Shown piece by piece: positions 1 through 9,445 of a stretch of 64,000 nt of DNA. The notes under the pieces were generated by a model. That model saw only the letters and a list, made by a program, of their open reading frames with translations, did not search any database and had not been told where the DNA came from. The position numbers were made by a program, and so were the translations under genes. The first letter of the stretch is position 1, and each line of letters opens with the position of its first letter. Origin of the DNA: Paenibacillus luteus (GTDB lineage Bacteria; Bacillota; Bacilli; Paenibacillales; Paenibacillaceae); the NCBI RefSeq assembly GCF_006542765.1, contig NZ_SKCD01000033.1, forward strand, positions 1-64,000. The letters are read 5' to 3'.

Positions 1-69
1 TACAACAACTACCGATATACGGAGCGACTTAACGGCTTGTCTCCCCATGAGTATCGTCGAGCTGCGTAA
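1..69 (+). CDS. IS3-family transposase (OrfB), C-terminal end only
   Basis: The first 23 codons before the TAA at 67-69 read YNNYRYTERLNGLSPHEYRR and end in AA. This is the typical C-terminus of an IS3-family (IS150-like) DDE transposase: a YNN.R motif followed by the LNGLSP.EYR motif. The rest of the gene lies outside the window, so I cannot say whether the transposase is intact. A hairpin and a typical IS3 right end follow. Confidence 0.75.
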   Translation, partial: YNNYRYTERLNGLSPHEYRRAA

Positions 70-76
70 TGAAATA

Positions 77-109
77 ATCCCCCAGTTCTCTGTACTTGAA
101 CTGAGGGAT
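77..109 (+). terminator. Hairpin behind the transposase gene
   Basis: ATCCCCCAGTTC (77-88) pairs with GAACTGAGGGAT (98-109) with one G-T pair. It is the likely transcription stop of the insertion sequence, although the T-rich stretch follows only at 121-136. Confidence 0.4.
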
Positions 110-381
110 AGGCCTAACCGTTTTTTTTGTTTTTTTCACTGTCTACTTGACAGGGAGCACTTCACAGTCTGTGTTTTTTTTTTTTTTTCTGTATAGACGA
201 AGCATTCCTTCATTTCTTTCGTTCCACTTCTATTTCTCCAGAACACAGCCCTATCCGGTCCATTTGGACTCGCTGAGCTATGGACTATCATAGACCGACT
301 ATGCGTCCGTATGGCATCCTTCTTTCAGAATCTCATAGAGTCTAAACTCATTAGTTGAACTTATATAGTTTTGCTAAGCGG

Positions 382-1929
382 TCAGCTCTTGCGGAATTCT
401 TCTGGGGTGAGGCCTGTCATTTTTTTGAATACCCGAAAAAAATATTTGGGATTGTCATAACCTAATTGCTTGGCTACTTTATATACCTTGTCGTCCGTGT
501 TTTTTAATAGTGCTTTGGCTTGTTCGATGCGAAGCTGATTAATATAATCAGTGAAATTTTGCTTCGTTTTTTCTTTGAACAGGAAGCTCAGATAGCTAGG
601 ATTGAGATAAAAGAGCGATGATATTTTTTCCAGCGTTAAATCCTTGGTGAAATTTTTGTGGATATACGTTTTAATGTTATCAATGACATTATCGGATGTA
701 TACACTGAGCTGTCCTTCAAAAGATCAGCCGTGCTCATTAAGACGGTAAGCAGGTACTCCCGAATGGAATCGAGGTCAAAGGAAATGTTCAGGACCGACT
801 CCAAGCTGGATGAAGGCGAGCCGTCTGCATGCGTGTGCAAATAAACGGAAAGGATCTTTTTGACCTCCTGGATCATGTCTCTGCTTTGCTCCTTGAGCTG
901 GGCAAGGGAAACGGCAGGCTGACGAATATAAAAGGCAAAGAAATCGAGGACGAGCTCCTTCACCTTTGCGCTCTGGCCTGACTCAATCAGAAATAGCAGC
1001 TCATGCGTTCGTTCCCACAACATGACATCTGGTATGAGACTATGCTTATTGTAAACATAACAGCGGCCAAAATCGGTAAGCGACCGTTGATCAAGCGCGG
1101 CGATCGTTTCATGGTGAGCTTGGCGCAGCGCATTGAAATCATGGAAAACGGTGCTGATGCCTACACAGCCTTCGCTGCTTCTCCGTACGCTAACGCTCCT
1201 GATGAGCTGTTCTGCTGTTCGCTTAGCATGATCAAGCATGGCCGCCTCGGACGATTCCTCCGGAAACGATAGCAGGATGAAAGCGAGCTTATCGCTCTGG
1301 GAATGGGGAATATAAATATAATCCTGCTGCGAGTCAATCGTTTCCTGAGTAATTGCATCCGGCGCATAGAGCGTCAACAAGAGATGAGATGCAGCACCGC
1401 ACGCTTCCTTTAGCCGTGCCGATTGGAAGGAGGGGAGCTTATCTTTTTGAAGAATGCCGATGATCAGATGGAGCAGGGATTGGATGTCGGAATGGAAGCT
1501 GATCTGTTCATTTTCCGCAACCTTCAACACGATTTCCTGCTTGACGCTTCGTTCTAATTCAATTGCTTCGATCGCTTGCTCGAGCGTGCGATGGATCTCT
1601 TCCCGGCTGAACGGCTTTAGTAAATAACTGATAACTTTGGCTGATATGGCTTCCTTCATGTAATCGAAGTCGGAATGGCCGCTGATCACAATTATTTTTT
1701 TGTTTGGGTATTGTTGATGAACAATCTTCATTAACGACTTGCCATCCATCTCAGGCATGCGCATATCCGTAAAAATAATATCGGGGTCCAATTTTTGAAT
1801 TAAATCCAAAGCATCAACGCCGTTATCGGCTTCTCCTGCGAAGGTGAGATCAGCTCCAAAGGATTGTATTTTTTTGAGCAGACCCTTACGGATCAGGGGC
1901 TCGTCGTCTACGATAATGAATGAATACAC
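382..1929 (-). CDS. Two-component response regulator, YesN/AraC type
   Basis: This 515-residue protein has an N-terminal receiver domain (about 1-120) with acidic residues D8-D9, phosphoacceptor D55 in FTDMRMPEMDG and the conserved K105 in LLKPF. A long linker follows, and a C-terminal AraC double helix-turn-helix (about 415-515) ends in GYDNPKYFFRVFKKMTGLTP. This is the architecture of YesN-type regulators that control sugar ABC transporters in Bacillales. The gene starts 7 bp behind the histidine kinase gene on the same strand, so the two form one operon. The divergent transport genes from 3908 are the likely target. The sugar is not recognisable from sequence. Confidence 0.93.
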   Translation of the reverse strand: MYSFIIVDDEPLIRKGLLKKIQSFGADLTFAGEADNGVDALDLIQKLDPDIIFTDMRMPEMDGKSLMKIVHQQYPNKKIIVISGHSDFDYMKEAISAKVISYLLKPFSREEIHRTLEQAIEAIELERSVKQEIVLKVAENEQISFHSDIQSLLHLIIGILQKDKLPSFQSARLKEACGAASHLLLTLYAPDAITQETIDSQQDYIYIPHSQSDKLAFILLSFPEESSEAAMLDHAKRTAEQLIRSVSVRRSSEGCVGISTVFHDFNALRQAHHETIAALDQRSLTDFGRCYVYNKHSLIPDVMLWERTHELLFLIESGQSAKVKELVLDFFAFYIRQPAVSLAQLKEQSRDMIQEVKKILSVYLHTHADGSPSSSLESVLNISFDLDSIREYLLTVLMSTADLLKDSSVYTSDNVIDNIKTYIHKNFTKDLTLEKISSLFYLNPSYLSFLFKEKTKQNFTDYINQLRIEQAKALLKNTDDKVYKVAKQLGYDNPKYFFRVFKKMTGLTPEEFRKS

Positions 1930-1936
1930 CTGCTTG

Positions 1937-3736
1937 TCACCTCTTCTCCCAATTCAATGGAACCTTGATTTTGACGGTTGTGCCTTTATTTTTTTCGCTT
2001 TCAAAGGTTACTGCGTCTTCTAAGCCGTAATAGAGCGAGAGCCGCGAGTGGACGTTCTTGATGCCGATGCTTTGCTTCGTTCGCTGCCCAATGGACGAAA
2101 ATTCCGGAGGCTGGGACAGCAGCTGTTTTAGCTCTATGACCTGCTCTTGCGACATGCCTACGCCGTCATCGCAAATTTCGAAGATAACTAGCTCTTCTTG
2201 TTCATAACCTTTGATCGTGATTTGCCCTTTGCCGCGCTTGTTTTCAAGACCGTGGTAAATCGCATTTTCCACGAGCGGTTGAAGAAGCAGCTTCAGCATT
2301 CTGGTTTGTAAAATATGTTCTTCCATTTCCTTATGAAAGGTAATTTTATCGCCATACCGAATCTGCTGGATGGCCATATAGTTGTCCACATGCTGGATCT
2401 CTTCAGCGGCTGCCACTAACTCGCTGTCGGTCTTGATACTGTACCTGAACATATCTCCCAGCGCTTTCGTCATGACAACGATGCTTTCCACCTCTTCTAT
2501 TTCGGCTATGCTGTTAATCGACTCTAATGTGTTATACAAGAAATGTGAGTTAATCTGTGCTTCGAGCGCTTTCATTTGGGAGTCCATCGTCAAAATACGG
2601 TTTTGGTAGCTCTCACGGATATGAGTATCGATATCCTTCATCATTTTGCCAAACTCGTGGTACAAAATTCCGATCTCATCCACTCTTTTTTTATCGGTTT
2701 CAATCGTGACAAACCGCTGCGATTTGTTCTTGCGCATCACCTTGGTCAGTTGAATAATCGGCTTTGTGATTAAATTGGACAAGAAGAAGGATAGCAGCAG
2801 AAATATAATGGCGCATGAAGCAGCGATATAAATGATCAGCTTCTGCGAGATGCCATATTCTTCATACACCTTGGCAACCGAGATATTGGCGATGACCTTC
2901 CAATGGTTGCTTGGAACCGCTTGAATGACGGTTAAGTTCTTGGAATCGTTGAACTGTTGTTTGGAGCCCATCATGGCAAGTGCTTTGCTCAGCAGCCCGT
3001 CTGGCAAATCCTCACCGATGTGGCTGCTTGTCGCATCATACAAAATTTTCCCCTTGTCGTTTGCCAAATAAATATTGGAAATGCTCGGAGCAGGATTTCG
3101 ATTGAGGCCTGCAAAAATATCCATGCTGCAGTCAAGCATAAATACGCCGAGAAACTCATTGGAATTGGGGTCGTAAAGCGACCGTGAGAAGCCAATCGAA
3201 GACTTGGCATTAATGATATAAGGCTTGACGCCAACGTCGCCGATATACAGCTCACCCTTGCTGGCGACGGTCTGTTTATACCATTCATCTTCGAAGGGAA
3301 TGTAATCGACCATTAAGTCTGTGCCGTTTCCATAACTGATGAATTTCCCATCAGGCATAAATAAGTAAATTCCATTAATGTAATTATAACCCAATAAAAT
3401 ATTCTCGAAAATTAACTTTAATTTGGCTCTCGTAATAAAAATTTCGTATTGATTATTCGTGTTTTTCAGCTTCCTCAGCTCGTCGCTAACAGTGCTGTAA
3501 GCGGTTGCAGTAGAAGACTGCTGCTGCACAGTAATCGAGATCCGGTCGATATTTTGCAAAATTTCCTCGATGCTCTTTACCGAGTTGTTGATGGTTGTTG
3601 ATGCGACAAGGGAGGTTTGTTCATTGACGAGCTTGGTATAGCTGCGATAAGAGCTGACAGTCACGACAATAATGGGCACAATGGATACAAGGACAAGCAC
3701 AAAAAACAATTTGGTTTTAATATTAAAAAAGAGCAT
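1937..3736 (-). CDS. Sensor histidine kinase, YesM type
   Basis: The protein has 599 residues: an N-terminal membrane helix (about 9-29), an extracellular sensor region of about 260 residues (dCACHE-like), a second helix (about 297-320), a HAMP segment, and a His-kinase domain with the phosphoacceptor in NSHFLYNTLESIN (about residue 396). A HATPase domain follows, with QPLVENAIYHGLENK, DDGVGM and SIGIKNVHSRL. This is the HPK8/YesM class that pairs with AraC-type regulators. It is the first gene of the minus-strand operon and is divergent from the solute-binding protein gene, with a 171-bp region between them. It probably senses a sugar or a sugar-loaded binding protein outside the cell. Confidence 0.93.
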   Translation of the reverse strand: MLFFNIKTKLFFVLVLVSIVPIIVVTVSSYRSYTKLVNEQTSLVASTTINNSVKSIEEILQNIDRISITVQQQSSTATAYSTVSDELRKLKNTNNQYEIFITRAKLKLIFENILLGYNYINGIYLFMPDGKFISYGNGTDLMVDYIPFEDEWYKQTVASKGELYIGDVGVKPYIINAKSSIGFSRSLYDPNSNEFLGVFMLDCSMDIFAGLNRNPAPSISNIYLANDKGKILYDATSSHIGEDLPDGLLSKALAMMGSKQQFNDSKNLTVIQAVPSNHWKVIANISVAKVYEEYGISQKLIIYIAASCAIIFLLLSFFLSNLITKPIIQLTKVMRKNKSQRFVTIETDKKRVDEIGILYHEFGKMMKDIDTHIRESYQNRILTMDSQMKALEAQINSHFLYNTLESINSIAEIEEVESIVVMTKALGDMFRYSIKTDSELVAAAEEIQHVDNYMAIQQIRYGDKITFHKEMEEHILQTRMLKLLLQPLVENAIYHGLENKRGKGQITIKGYEQEELVIFEICDDGVGMSQEQVIELKQLLSQPPEFSSIGQRTKQSIGIKNVHSRLSLYYGLEDAVTFESEKNKGTTVKIKVPLNWEKR

Positions 3737-3907
3737 ACACGTATCCTCCTAGTTTGTCTAATCTAAAAATAGTGCACCAAATGAGCCAAAGCATTTATAC
3801 TGTTTCTCACATTATTATAAAAGTGTGCTCAAGGCAATAGCGTTTCATGAAATCGCAGGAAAGAGCAAGCCTGCGCCACAAACAATGAAAACAGGGGGAA
3901 ATGCACA

Positions 3908-5275
3908 ATGAAATCGGTAAAAACAATGGGGCTCGCTATTCTCGTATTATGTTTTGTTTTGCTCAGCGCTTGCGGTTCCAATAACGGTGCTTCCAATGCG
4001 ACGAATGCTCCGACAGCAAGCAATGGTACTGACAATGCGGGAGGCGAAAATGCAGGTACGGACACTTCGGAGCCGATTACGCTGACGATGATGATGTCCG
4101 GCAACAAAGCTTCGGAAGGCGAGGATTTTGAGCTCGAGACGCTGCCGCGCCTCGTGAAAGAGAAATTCCCAAATATCACGCTTGAAGTGCAGAAGCTTCC
4201 CGATGATCAATATAATACCTCCGTTCGCACGAAGCTTGCGGCGGGACAAGGACCGGATATTTTCTGGGTCTTCCCTAAAAATGCAGCCGGGGGCGTCATT
4301 GACTTCGCTAAAGCGGGCTTCGCTGCTGACCTGTCTGATTTGAAATTCTGGGACAATATCGGCACTGGCGCCAAAGAAGATATGTCCTATGAAGGCAAGC
4401 CATACGGAGTTGCGGAAGGCCTTGATTACCTAGGCGTTTATTACAATAAGGAAATGCTGGAGCAAGTCGGCGTGACCGAGTTCCCGAAAGACTGGACATC
4501 TTTCCTTGAAGCTTGCCAGAAGCTGAAGGATGCAGGCATTACGCCAATCGTACTTGGCGATAAAGATCCTTGGGTGATTCAATTCGGCATGTACCCGATC
4601 GCTGCAAACGTAGTTTACCCAGATGAAATGGATTTTGATGTAAAGGTACAAAACGGTGAGAAATCGCTAAATGATCCAAAATGGGTAAAAACGATCTCGA
4701 TGTACCAAGAGCTTTATGACAAAGGTTATGTCGTGAAAAACTCGCTTGGAGTAGGCAGTGCACAAGCATCGCAATTGTTTATCGATGGCAAAGCTGCTAT
4801 GACATTCACAGGTACTTGGGATTATGCTTCCATGACTTCGAAGGGCGCAGCTGAGTTTACTCGCGGATTCGCTTCTCTTCCAGGCAATGAAGCAGGCAAA
4901 CCAACCTTCGTATCTGCTGCAACGGCTGCAGGCTATGGATTAAACGCGAAGTCGAAAAACCTCGATGCCGCTAAAGAAATTTTGAACTACCTGTTTGATG
5001 GGGAATCGGAACTGTTCAAAGCTTATGTCGCTTCCAACAGCTCCATCAGCGTATACAAAGATGTTCCTTTGACGAACGACCTGTTTAAAGACGTGAACGA
5101 TAACTACCAAACAAACGGCAATTCGGTATACTTCAGCAACCAAATGTGGCCGGCAGGTGTTTCCGATGTGATGCAAGCTAAGTTCGCGGAAATCATTGGC
5201 GGACAAAAAACGACGCCAGAAGACGTTGCTAAAGCGATGGACGAGAAGTTCCAGGAGCTATGGAAAAACAAATAA
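3908..5275 (+). CDS. Sugar ABC transporter substrate-binding lipoprotein
   Basis: The 455-residue protein starts with a lipoprotein signal peptide; the lipobox LSAC gives Cys22 as the lipidated residue. A low-complexity Asn/Thr/Gly linker follows, then a family 1 extracellular solute-binding domain (AAGQGPDIFW, YNKEMLEQVG, AAMTFTGTWD). It is anchored outside the membrane and delivers an oligosaccharide or related sugar to the two permeases downstream. The ribosome binding site is AGGGGGAAA before ATG. A stable hairpin between this gene and the permease genes (5302-5329) fits the usual higher expression of the binding protein. The substrate is unknown; the GH78-like enzyme at 7170 hints at a rhamnose-containing glycoside. 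Confidence 0.93.
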   Translation: MKSVKTMGLAILVLCFVLLSACGSNNGASNATNAPTASNGTDNAGGENAGTDTSEPITLTMMMSGNKASEGEDFELETLPRLVKEKFPNITLEVQKLPDDQYNTSVRTKLAAGQGPDIFWVFPKNAAGGVIDFAKAGFAADLSDLKFWDNIGTGAKEDMSYEGKPYGVAEGLDYLGVYYNKEMLEQVGVTEFPKDWTSFLEACQKLKDAGITPIVLGDKDPWVIQFGMYPIAANVVYPDEMDFDVKVQNGEKSLNDPKWVKTISMYQELYDKGYVVKNSLGVGSAQASQLFIDGKAAMTFTGTWDYASMTSKGAAEFTRGFASLPGNEAGKPTFVSAATAAGYGLNAKSKNLDAAKEILNYLFDGESELFKAYVASNSSISVYKDVPLTNDLFKDVNDNYQTNGNSVYFSNQMWPAGVSDVMQAKFAEIIGGQKTTPEDVAKAMDEKFQELWKNK

Positions 5276-5301
5276 ACGCAAGATGCAATTAGAAAGCAGT
5301 A

Positions 5302-5329
5302 GCGGGGGGAAGGCAGCCGTCTTCCCCGC
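5302..5329 (+). promoter_or_regulatory. Intercistronic hairpin behind the binding-protein gene
   Basis: GCGGGGGGAAG and CTTCCCCGC can pair around a short loop. It lacks a T tract, so it is more likely an mRNA-stabilising or partial-termination structure that sets the ratio of binding protein to permease. Confidence 0.4.
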
Positions 5330-5362
5330 CGGTATGAGGTTAGCTGGAGAGGATGGAGCAAC

Positions 5363-6244
5363 ATGAATTCGACTGTTATGAAAAAAACAATGTACTTTTT
5401 TGCAATACCGGCCCTCATTTTTTATTTGATCTTTTGGATTTTCCCGATTTTAAGATTGTTTCAATATAGTATCACCGACTACAATGGCTTCTCTCAGGCG
5501 TACAATTACATTGGTCTGGATAACTATAAAGCTCTCTTTAATGGAGATACACTCGGTATTTCTGTCAAAAATACGTTGATCTACACGCTCGTCACGGTCG
5601 TGCTGGGCAATATTATTGGTCTTTCACTAGCATTGCTCCTAAACATGAAAATTAGAGGGAAAGGGATTTATCGCTCCTTGGCTTATATTCCGACATTATT
5701 TAGTGCGATCGTTGTCGGTTTCATTTGGAGCTATGTCTATATGCCTGATTATGGCATGATCTCGACCTTCCTGGATAAATTCGGCATTAACGATGACAAT
5801 TTGAATTTTCTAGGCAGCTACTCCTCTGCCTTGTACGCCATTATTTTTGTAGAAATATGGAAAAACATAGGAACAACAATGATTATTTTCCTTGCCGGGT
5901 TGCAAACCGTGCCCAATGATTTGTTGGAAGCAGGCAAAATGGACGGCTGTGGCCCTTGGCGGCTCTTGCAGCATGTGAAGCTGCCACTGCTGGCAACCGC
6001 GATTACGATTAACGTCACGCTCAGTCTGATCAACGGGCTGAAGGCCTTTGACTTCCCGTTTATTATGACAAACGGCGGACCAGGCACCTCTACGAACACG
6101 TTAATTTATTCTATCTATAAGATGGCCTTTACGGAGCAGCTATTCGGTAAAGCATCGGCACTAGGCGTAATTTCCTTTGCTCTAATCATTGTGCTTACGG
6201 CGGCCTTCGTTATCCGCATGAACAAACGGGAGGTGTCGGCATGA
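5363..6244 (+). CDS. Sugar ABC transporter permease (MalF/UgpA-like)
   Basis: The 293-residue integral membrane protein has six predicted helices and the cytoplasmic EAA loop EAGKMDGCGPWRLLQHVKLP (about 192-211) that contacts the ATPase. It forms a heterodimer with the next permease and receives sugar from the lipoprotein at 3908. Its stop overlaps the start of the next gene (ATGA), which indicates translational coupling. Confidence 0.93.
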   Translation: MNSTVMKKTMYFFAIPALIFYLIFWIFPILRLFQYSITDYNGFSQAYNYIGLDNYKALFNGDTLGISVKNTLIYTLVTVVLGNIIGLSLALLLNMKIRGKGIYRSLAYIPTLFSAIVVGFIWSYVYMPDYGMISTFLDKFGINDDNLNFLGSYSSALYAIIFVEIWKNIGTTMIIFLAGLQTVPNDLLEAGKMDGCGPWRLLQHVKLPLLATAITINVTLSLINGLKAFDFPFIMTNGGPGTSTNTLIYSIYKMAFTEQLFGKASALGVISFALIIVLTAAFVIRMNKREVSA

Positions 6245-7077
6245 CCATTGGCTCTATGACCAAAAAGACGCTCGTCCAGCTTGGCGTAATCATCGTCATG
6301 GCTGTCAATTTGATTCCGCTTATTATTGCGCTGTCGACTTCGCTGCGTGATCCAAAAAACAATGCCAATCCGCTTAACTTGTTCAGCGAAATTTCTTTTG
6401 CAAGCTACCGTACAGCGTTTGAGAGGATGCACTTCCCACAAGCGCTTATGAACAGCATTATACTTACCGGGATTTCCGTCATCTTCGTTGTGCTGCTGGC
6501 AGCCATGGCGGCATACCCAATGGCCAGACTAAAAACCAAATGGAGTAAATTTCTGTATCTATTTTTTCTCTCGGGATTAGTCGTACCTTCTCAAATGGTG
6601 CTTATCCCGATTGTGCAGATGATTAACTCGCTCCATATTCCGACTTCGCAGTATACGCCAATTCTGATGTTCATAACATGCAGTCTTCCATTTTCCACGT
6701 TTCTGTACACCGGTTTTATTCGAAGCGGCGTACCGGAAGAGGTGGAGGAAGCCGCCCATATCGACGGAGCGGGACTGTTTCGAAGATTTTGGCTGGTCGT
6801 TTTCCCGCTGCTCATTCCGGTTACGGTGTCGGTCATTATTACGCAAGGCGTATGGATATGGAATGACTACTTCTTTAATATGATCTTCATTTCCAGAGCA
6901 GCTGAATCCCCGCTGCCGCTGGCGATGCTGGGCTTTCTAGGAGATCAGCAAAACCCGACGCAGTGGAACGTGCTCTTCGCGGCTTGCTTCCTTTGCGCGC
7001 TGCCGCTGCTTGTTGCTTTTCTATTTTTGCAAAAATATTTTGTCGGCGGCATGACGGTTGGAGCTGTCAAAGGCTGA
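6241..7077 (+). CDS. Sugar ABC transporter permease (MalG-like)
   Basis: The 278-residue integral membrane protein has the EAA loop EEAAHIDGAGLFRRFWLVVFP (residues about 167-187; 20 shown are typical of MalG-type subunits) and ends in FLQKYFVGGMTVGAVKG, the common C-terminus of this family. It overlaps the first permease by 4 bp. No ATP-binding subunit is encoded nearby, so the pair presumably uses a shared MsmX-type ATPase made elsewhere, as is common in Bacillales. Confidence 0.9.
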   Translation: MTIGSMTKKTLVQLGVIIVMAVNLIPLIIALSTSLRDPKNNANPLNLFSEISFASYRTAFERMHFPQALMNSIILTGISVIFVVLLAAMAAYPMARLKTKWSKFLYLFFLSGLVVPSQMVLIPIVQMINSLHIPTSQYTPILMFITCSLPFSTFLYTGFIRSGVPEEVEEAAHIDGAGLFRRFWLVVFPLLIPVTVSVIITQGVWIWNDYFFNMIFISRAAESPLPLAMLGFLGDQQNPTQWNVLFAACFLCALPLLVAFLFLQKYFVGGMTVGAVKG

Positions 7078-7090
7078 GTGCTGAACCAAT

Positions 7091-7118
7091 AACGGGGGGA
7101 GAACCCCCGTTTTATTTT
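7091..7118 (+). terminator. Rho-independent terminator behind the permease genes
   Basis: AACGGGGG and CCCCCGTT form a GC-rich stem around a 5-nt loop (GAGAA plus one G), followed by TTTATTTT. The glycosidase gene starts 52 bp later and is either transcribed by read-through or from its own promoter. Confidence 0.8.
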
Positions 7119-7169
7119 GACCATAGGCCTGACGGATAATGGTTTGCAGGCGGAAGAGGAGATCATGCA

Positions 7170-8735
7170 ATGAAAACGAAACAGACGAATCAAGCTTTCG
7201 TGGACCTCGCAGAGACGCTGGTGCCACAATTATATAAAGAGAAAGTTTATCCTACTGCTCTGATCGACGTCGTTAGTGACCCGGAAGCCTTTCAAGGGTG
7301 GAGAACAGAGCGCGTCGGTGCTATTGTAGAACTCGCTGACCGCGTGCTGGGCAAAGGGGACAGCGTAATTCTCGATTTTGGGGACCATCAGGTTGGATAT
7401 CTTACGCTTTCGATTAATAATGTGAACAGCAACGCGGATGCACCGCTTCGCCTGAAGCTTATTTTCGGGGAGATGCCTTGCGAGATCGGCGAGGACTTTG
7501 ACGACTATGACGGCTGGCTCAGCCGTTCGTGGCTGCAGGACGAGACAATCGTTATAGACGTTTTGCCAGGAACAGTGACGCTGCCAAGGCGTTATACTTT
7601 CCGGTACTTGAAAATGATTGTACTGGCAACATCTAAGCGATACAGCGTTTCGTTCCCTGAAATTTACTGTACCACGGTAACCTCAGGCGATGTTGCACAG
7701 GTTAAGCCGCTGCCTGGGCATTTATCTGAAGAGCTCAAGGAGATGGACCGCATCGGTATCAAGACGCTTCAGGATTGCATGCACACGGTATTTGAAGACG
7801 GACCGAAGCGTGACCGAAGGCTCTGGATCGGAGATTTGCGATTGCAGGCGCTGGTGAATTACGAAACGTTCAACAGCAATGATCTGGTTAAGCGATGCTT
7901 ATATCTCTTTGGCGGCATGCTGCTTGAGGAGGGCCAGGTCGGCGCTTGCTTATATGAGAAGCCTGCCCCATTCGTGGATGATATCTATTTATATGATTAC
8001 TCGCTCTTTTTCGTTGCGACTGTCTATGACTATTATATAGCGACCCAGGATCGCGTAGTACTTGAAGAGCTATGGCCGATTGCGCTGAATCAGCTTCATA
8101 TTGGTTTGAAGCGGTTGGACGAGCGGGGCATTGTCACGGATGATGATACTTGGTACTGCTTCTTAGATTGGCATGATGACCTAAATAAGCAGGCAGGCGC
8201 CCAGGCAGTCCTGATTTATTGTCTCAAGCGAGGACTGGCGCTGGCGGAAGAACTAGGCGACGAAGAGGCGGGGTCTATGATCTCCGAAGCGATCCATCAT
8301 GCAACGGACGCAGCTATGACGCATCTTTGGGATCACAAGCAAGGCTATTTCACAAGCGGCGCTAACGCTCAAGTATCGTGGGCTTCGCAAATTTGGATGG
8401 TCCTTGCCGAGGTTCTGGACGAGGATCAAAATGGGGCGCTGCTGGATCGGTTGTTCGAGCAGCCGCCGGCGATCGCTATGTCGACGCCGTATCTTTACCA
8501 TCATCTCATTGAGGCGCTGCTCTTGTGCGGGAAAAAAGAGAAAGCGCTCGCTGAAATGCGCGCTTACTGGGGCGAGATGATCAACGATGGAGCGGATACG
8601 TTCTGGGAGCTATACAACCCAAGCGATAAGAAACTATCGCCGTACGGCAGCAATTTAGTTAATAGTTACTGCCATGCATGGAGCTGTACGCCGACGTATT
8701 TTATACGCAAATACTTTACGGGCGAGAACAATTAA
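7170..8735 (+). CDS. GH78-like glycosidase (alpha-L-rhamnosidase family)
   Basis: The 521-residue protein has an N-terminal beta-sandwich-like part and, from about residue 190, an (alpha/alpha)6-barrel with DGPKRDRRLWIGDLRLQAL near residue 209. This matches the DGPKRDR..W.GD signature of bacterial alpha-L-rhamnosidases. There is no signal peptide, so it acts in the cytoplasm on the sugar imported by the ABC system just upstream. It is shorter than classical GH78 enzymes (often 850 residues or more), as several Paenibacillus members of the family are. The start is ATG 7170 with AGAGGAG upstream. The exact glycoside specificity is inferred only. Confidence 0.75.
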   Translation: MKTKQTNQAFVDLAETLVPQLYKEKVYPTALIDVVSDPEAFQGWRTERVGAIVELADRVLGKGDSVILDFGDHQVGYLTLSINNVNSNADAPLRLKLIFGEMPCEIGEDFDDYDGWLSRSWLQDETIVIDVLPGTVTLPRRYTFRYLKMIVLATSKRYSVSFPEIYCTTVTSGDVAQVKPLPGHLSEELKEMDRIGIKTLQDCMHTVFEDGPKRDRRLWIGDLRLQALVNYETFNSNDLVKRCLYLFGGMLLEEGQVGACLYEKPAPFVDDIYLYDYSLFFVATVYDYYIATQDRVVLEELWPIALNQLHIGLKRLDERGIVTDDDTWYCFLDWHDDLNKQAGAQAVLIYCLKRGLALAEELGDEEAGSMISEAIHHATDAAMTHLWDHKQGYFTSGANAQVSWASQIWMVLAEVLDEDQNGALLDRLFEQPPAIAMSTPYLYHHLIEALLLCGKKEKALAEMRAYWGEMINDGADTFWELYNPSDKKLSPYGSNLVNSYCHAWSCTPTYFIRKYFTGENN

Positions 8736-8785
8736 TGTGTTTTGCAAGCTGTGAATTATTAATAATTCACGTTGAGGAAAAAATA

Positions 8786-8831
8786 AATAAGGCTGTACCC
8801 AAGGAAATATTCCTTGGCGTACAGCCTTATT
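8786..8831. terminator. Bidirectional terminator between convergent genes
   Basis: AATAAGGCTGTACCCAAGGA and the complementary TCCTTGGCGTACAGCCTTATT form a long stem with one mismatch around a 4- to 5-nt loop. A-rich sequence on one side and T-rich on the other allow it to stop both the glycosidase transcript and the minus-strand gene at 8847. Confidence 0.85.
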
Positions 8832-8846
8832 CTTGTTTGGCGTTTC

Positions 8847-9233
8847 CTATTCAACAACCAGCTTAGCTTTCATTTGAACATGGCCGGCACCGCATGGTCT
8901 GCTGCAGATCATGTCGTATGTACCAGGCTCACTAATGTTAACGGCCACTGTTTTGCCGTTGTCGATGCTGTAGTCCGTTTTTTTGATTTGTAGGCCATGC
9001 ATGCCGTCAACGGAGTCAAGCTTAAGGTTAACCGTTTCGCCGGCTTTAATTTTGTATTCCTCTTGGTCGAACTTCCAGTTGGAAGCTGTAATGACAAGAT
9101 CAGACGCGGATGCGCCGCTGTCAGCAGCTGTTGTATTGGCTTCTTTGTTATCTTCTTTGGTCGTGTTTGCGCCGCATGCCGCAATAATGAACACCAGACA
9201 GATTACGCTTGCAAATAATAACCATTTTTTCAT
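8847..9233 (-). CDS. CuA-type cupredoxin lipoprotein
   Basis: The 128-residue protein has a lipoprotein signal peptide (MKKWLLFASV... IIAAC) and one cupredoxin domain. It carries the full binuclear CuA ligand set seen in cytochrome oxidase subunit II: a His in DGMHGLQI and the motif CSRPCGAGHVQM. It is therefore an extracytoplasmic copper protein, perhaps an electron carrier or copper donor; it lacks the two subunit II membrane helices. I chose ATG 9233 because GGGGGAAG lies 9 bp upstream; the frame extends to a TTG at 9254, which would put that site inside the gene. It stands alone, without oxidase genes. Confidence 0.85.
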   Translation of the reverse strand: MKKWLLFASVICLVFIIAACGANTTKEDNKEANTTAADSGASASDLVITASNWKFDQEEYKIKAGETVNLKLDSVDGMHGLQIKKTDYSIDNGKTVAVNISEPGTYDMICSRPCGAGHVQMKAKLVVE

Positions 9234-9390
9234 GTGAATAACTTCCCCCTTCAATTGTATAGCTTACACTATAGACAGGCTCTTCTATTGTACATCAACC
9301 AAATTGAAAATACAGTGACAGTGATATGACAAACTGATGAAGATGCTGTGAAACTAAGCTGTCGCTCCTAAATGCCCTTACGCAGCAATT

Positions 9391-9424
9391 AGCCCTTAAA
9401 TGCCTCGCGAGGCATCCAAGGGCT
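9391..9424. terminator. Hairpin between two minus-strand genes
   Basis: AGCCCTT and AAGGGCT enclose a second perfect palindrome ATGCCTCGCGAGGCAT. It lies directly behind the YvlD-like gene and probably ends its transcript; the T-rich side (TTTATT) is on the plus strand, so direction is uncertain. Confidence 0.5.
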
Positions 9425-9445
9425 TTATTGTTGGAAGGTTTACAG

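Larger units (their letters stand above)
1..164 (+). mobile_element. Right end of an IS3-family insertion sequence
   Basis: Behind the transposase stop there is a hairpin (77-88 pairs with 98-109) and then, at 137-164, the sequence CACTGTCTACTTGACAGG continuing to GAGCACTTCA. This resembles the right terminal inverted repeat of IS150-group elements, which ends in CA. The left end is outside the window. A run of 15 T lies just outside, at 174-188. The exact boundary is inferred by resemblance. Confidence 0.6.

Noticed and set aside
174..188. Run of 15 T as a phase-variable promoter tract
   Set aside because: It lies next to an insertion sequence end with no gene start nearby; more likely a terminator tail or insertion scar.
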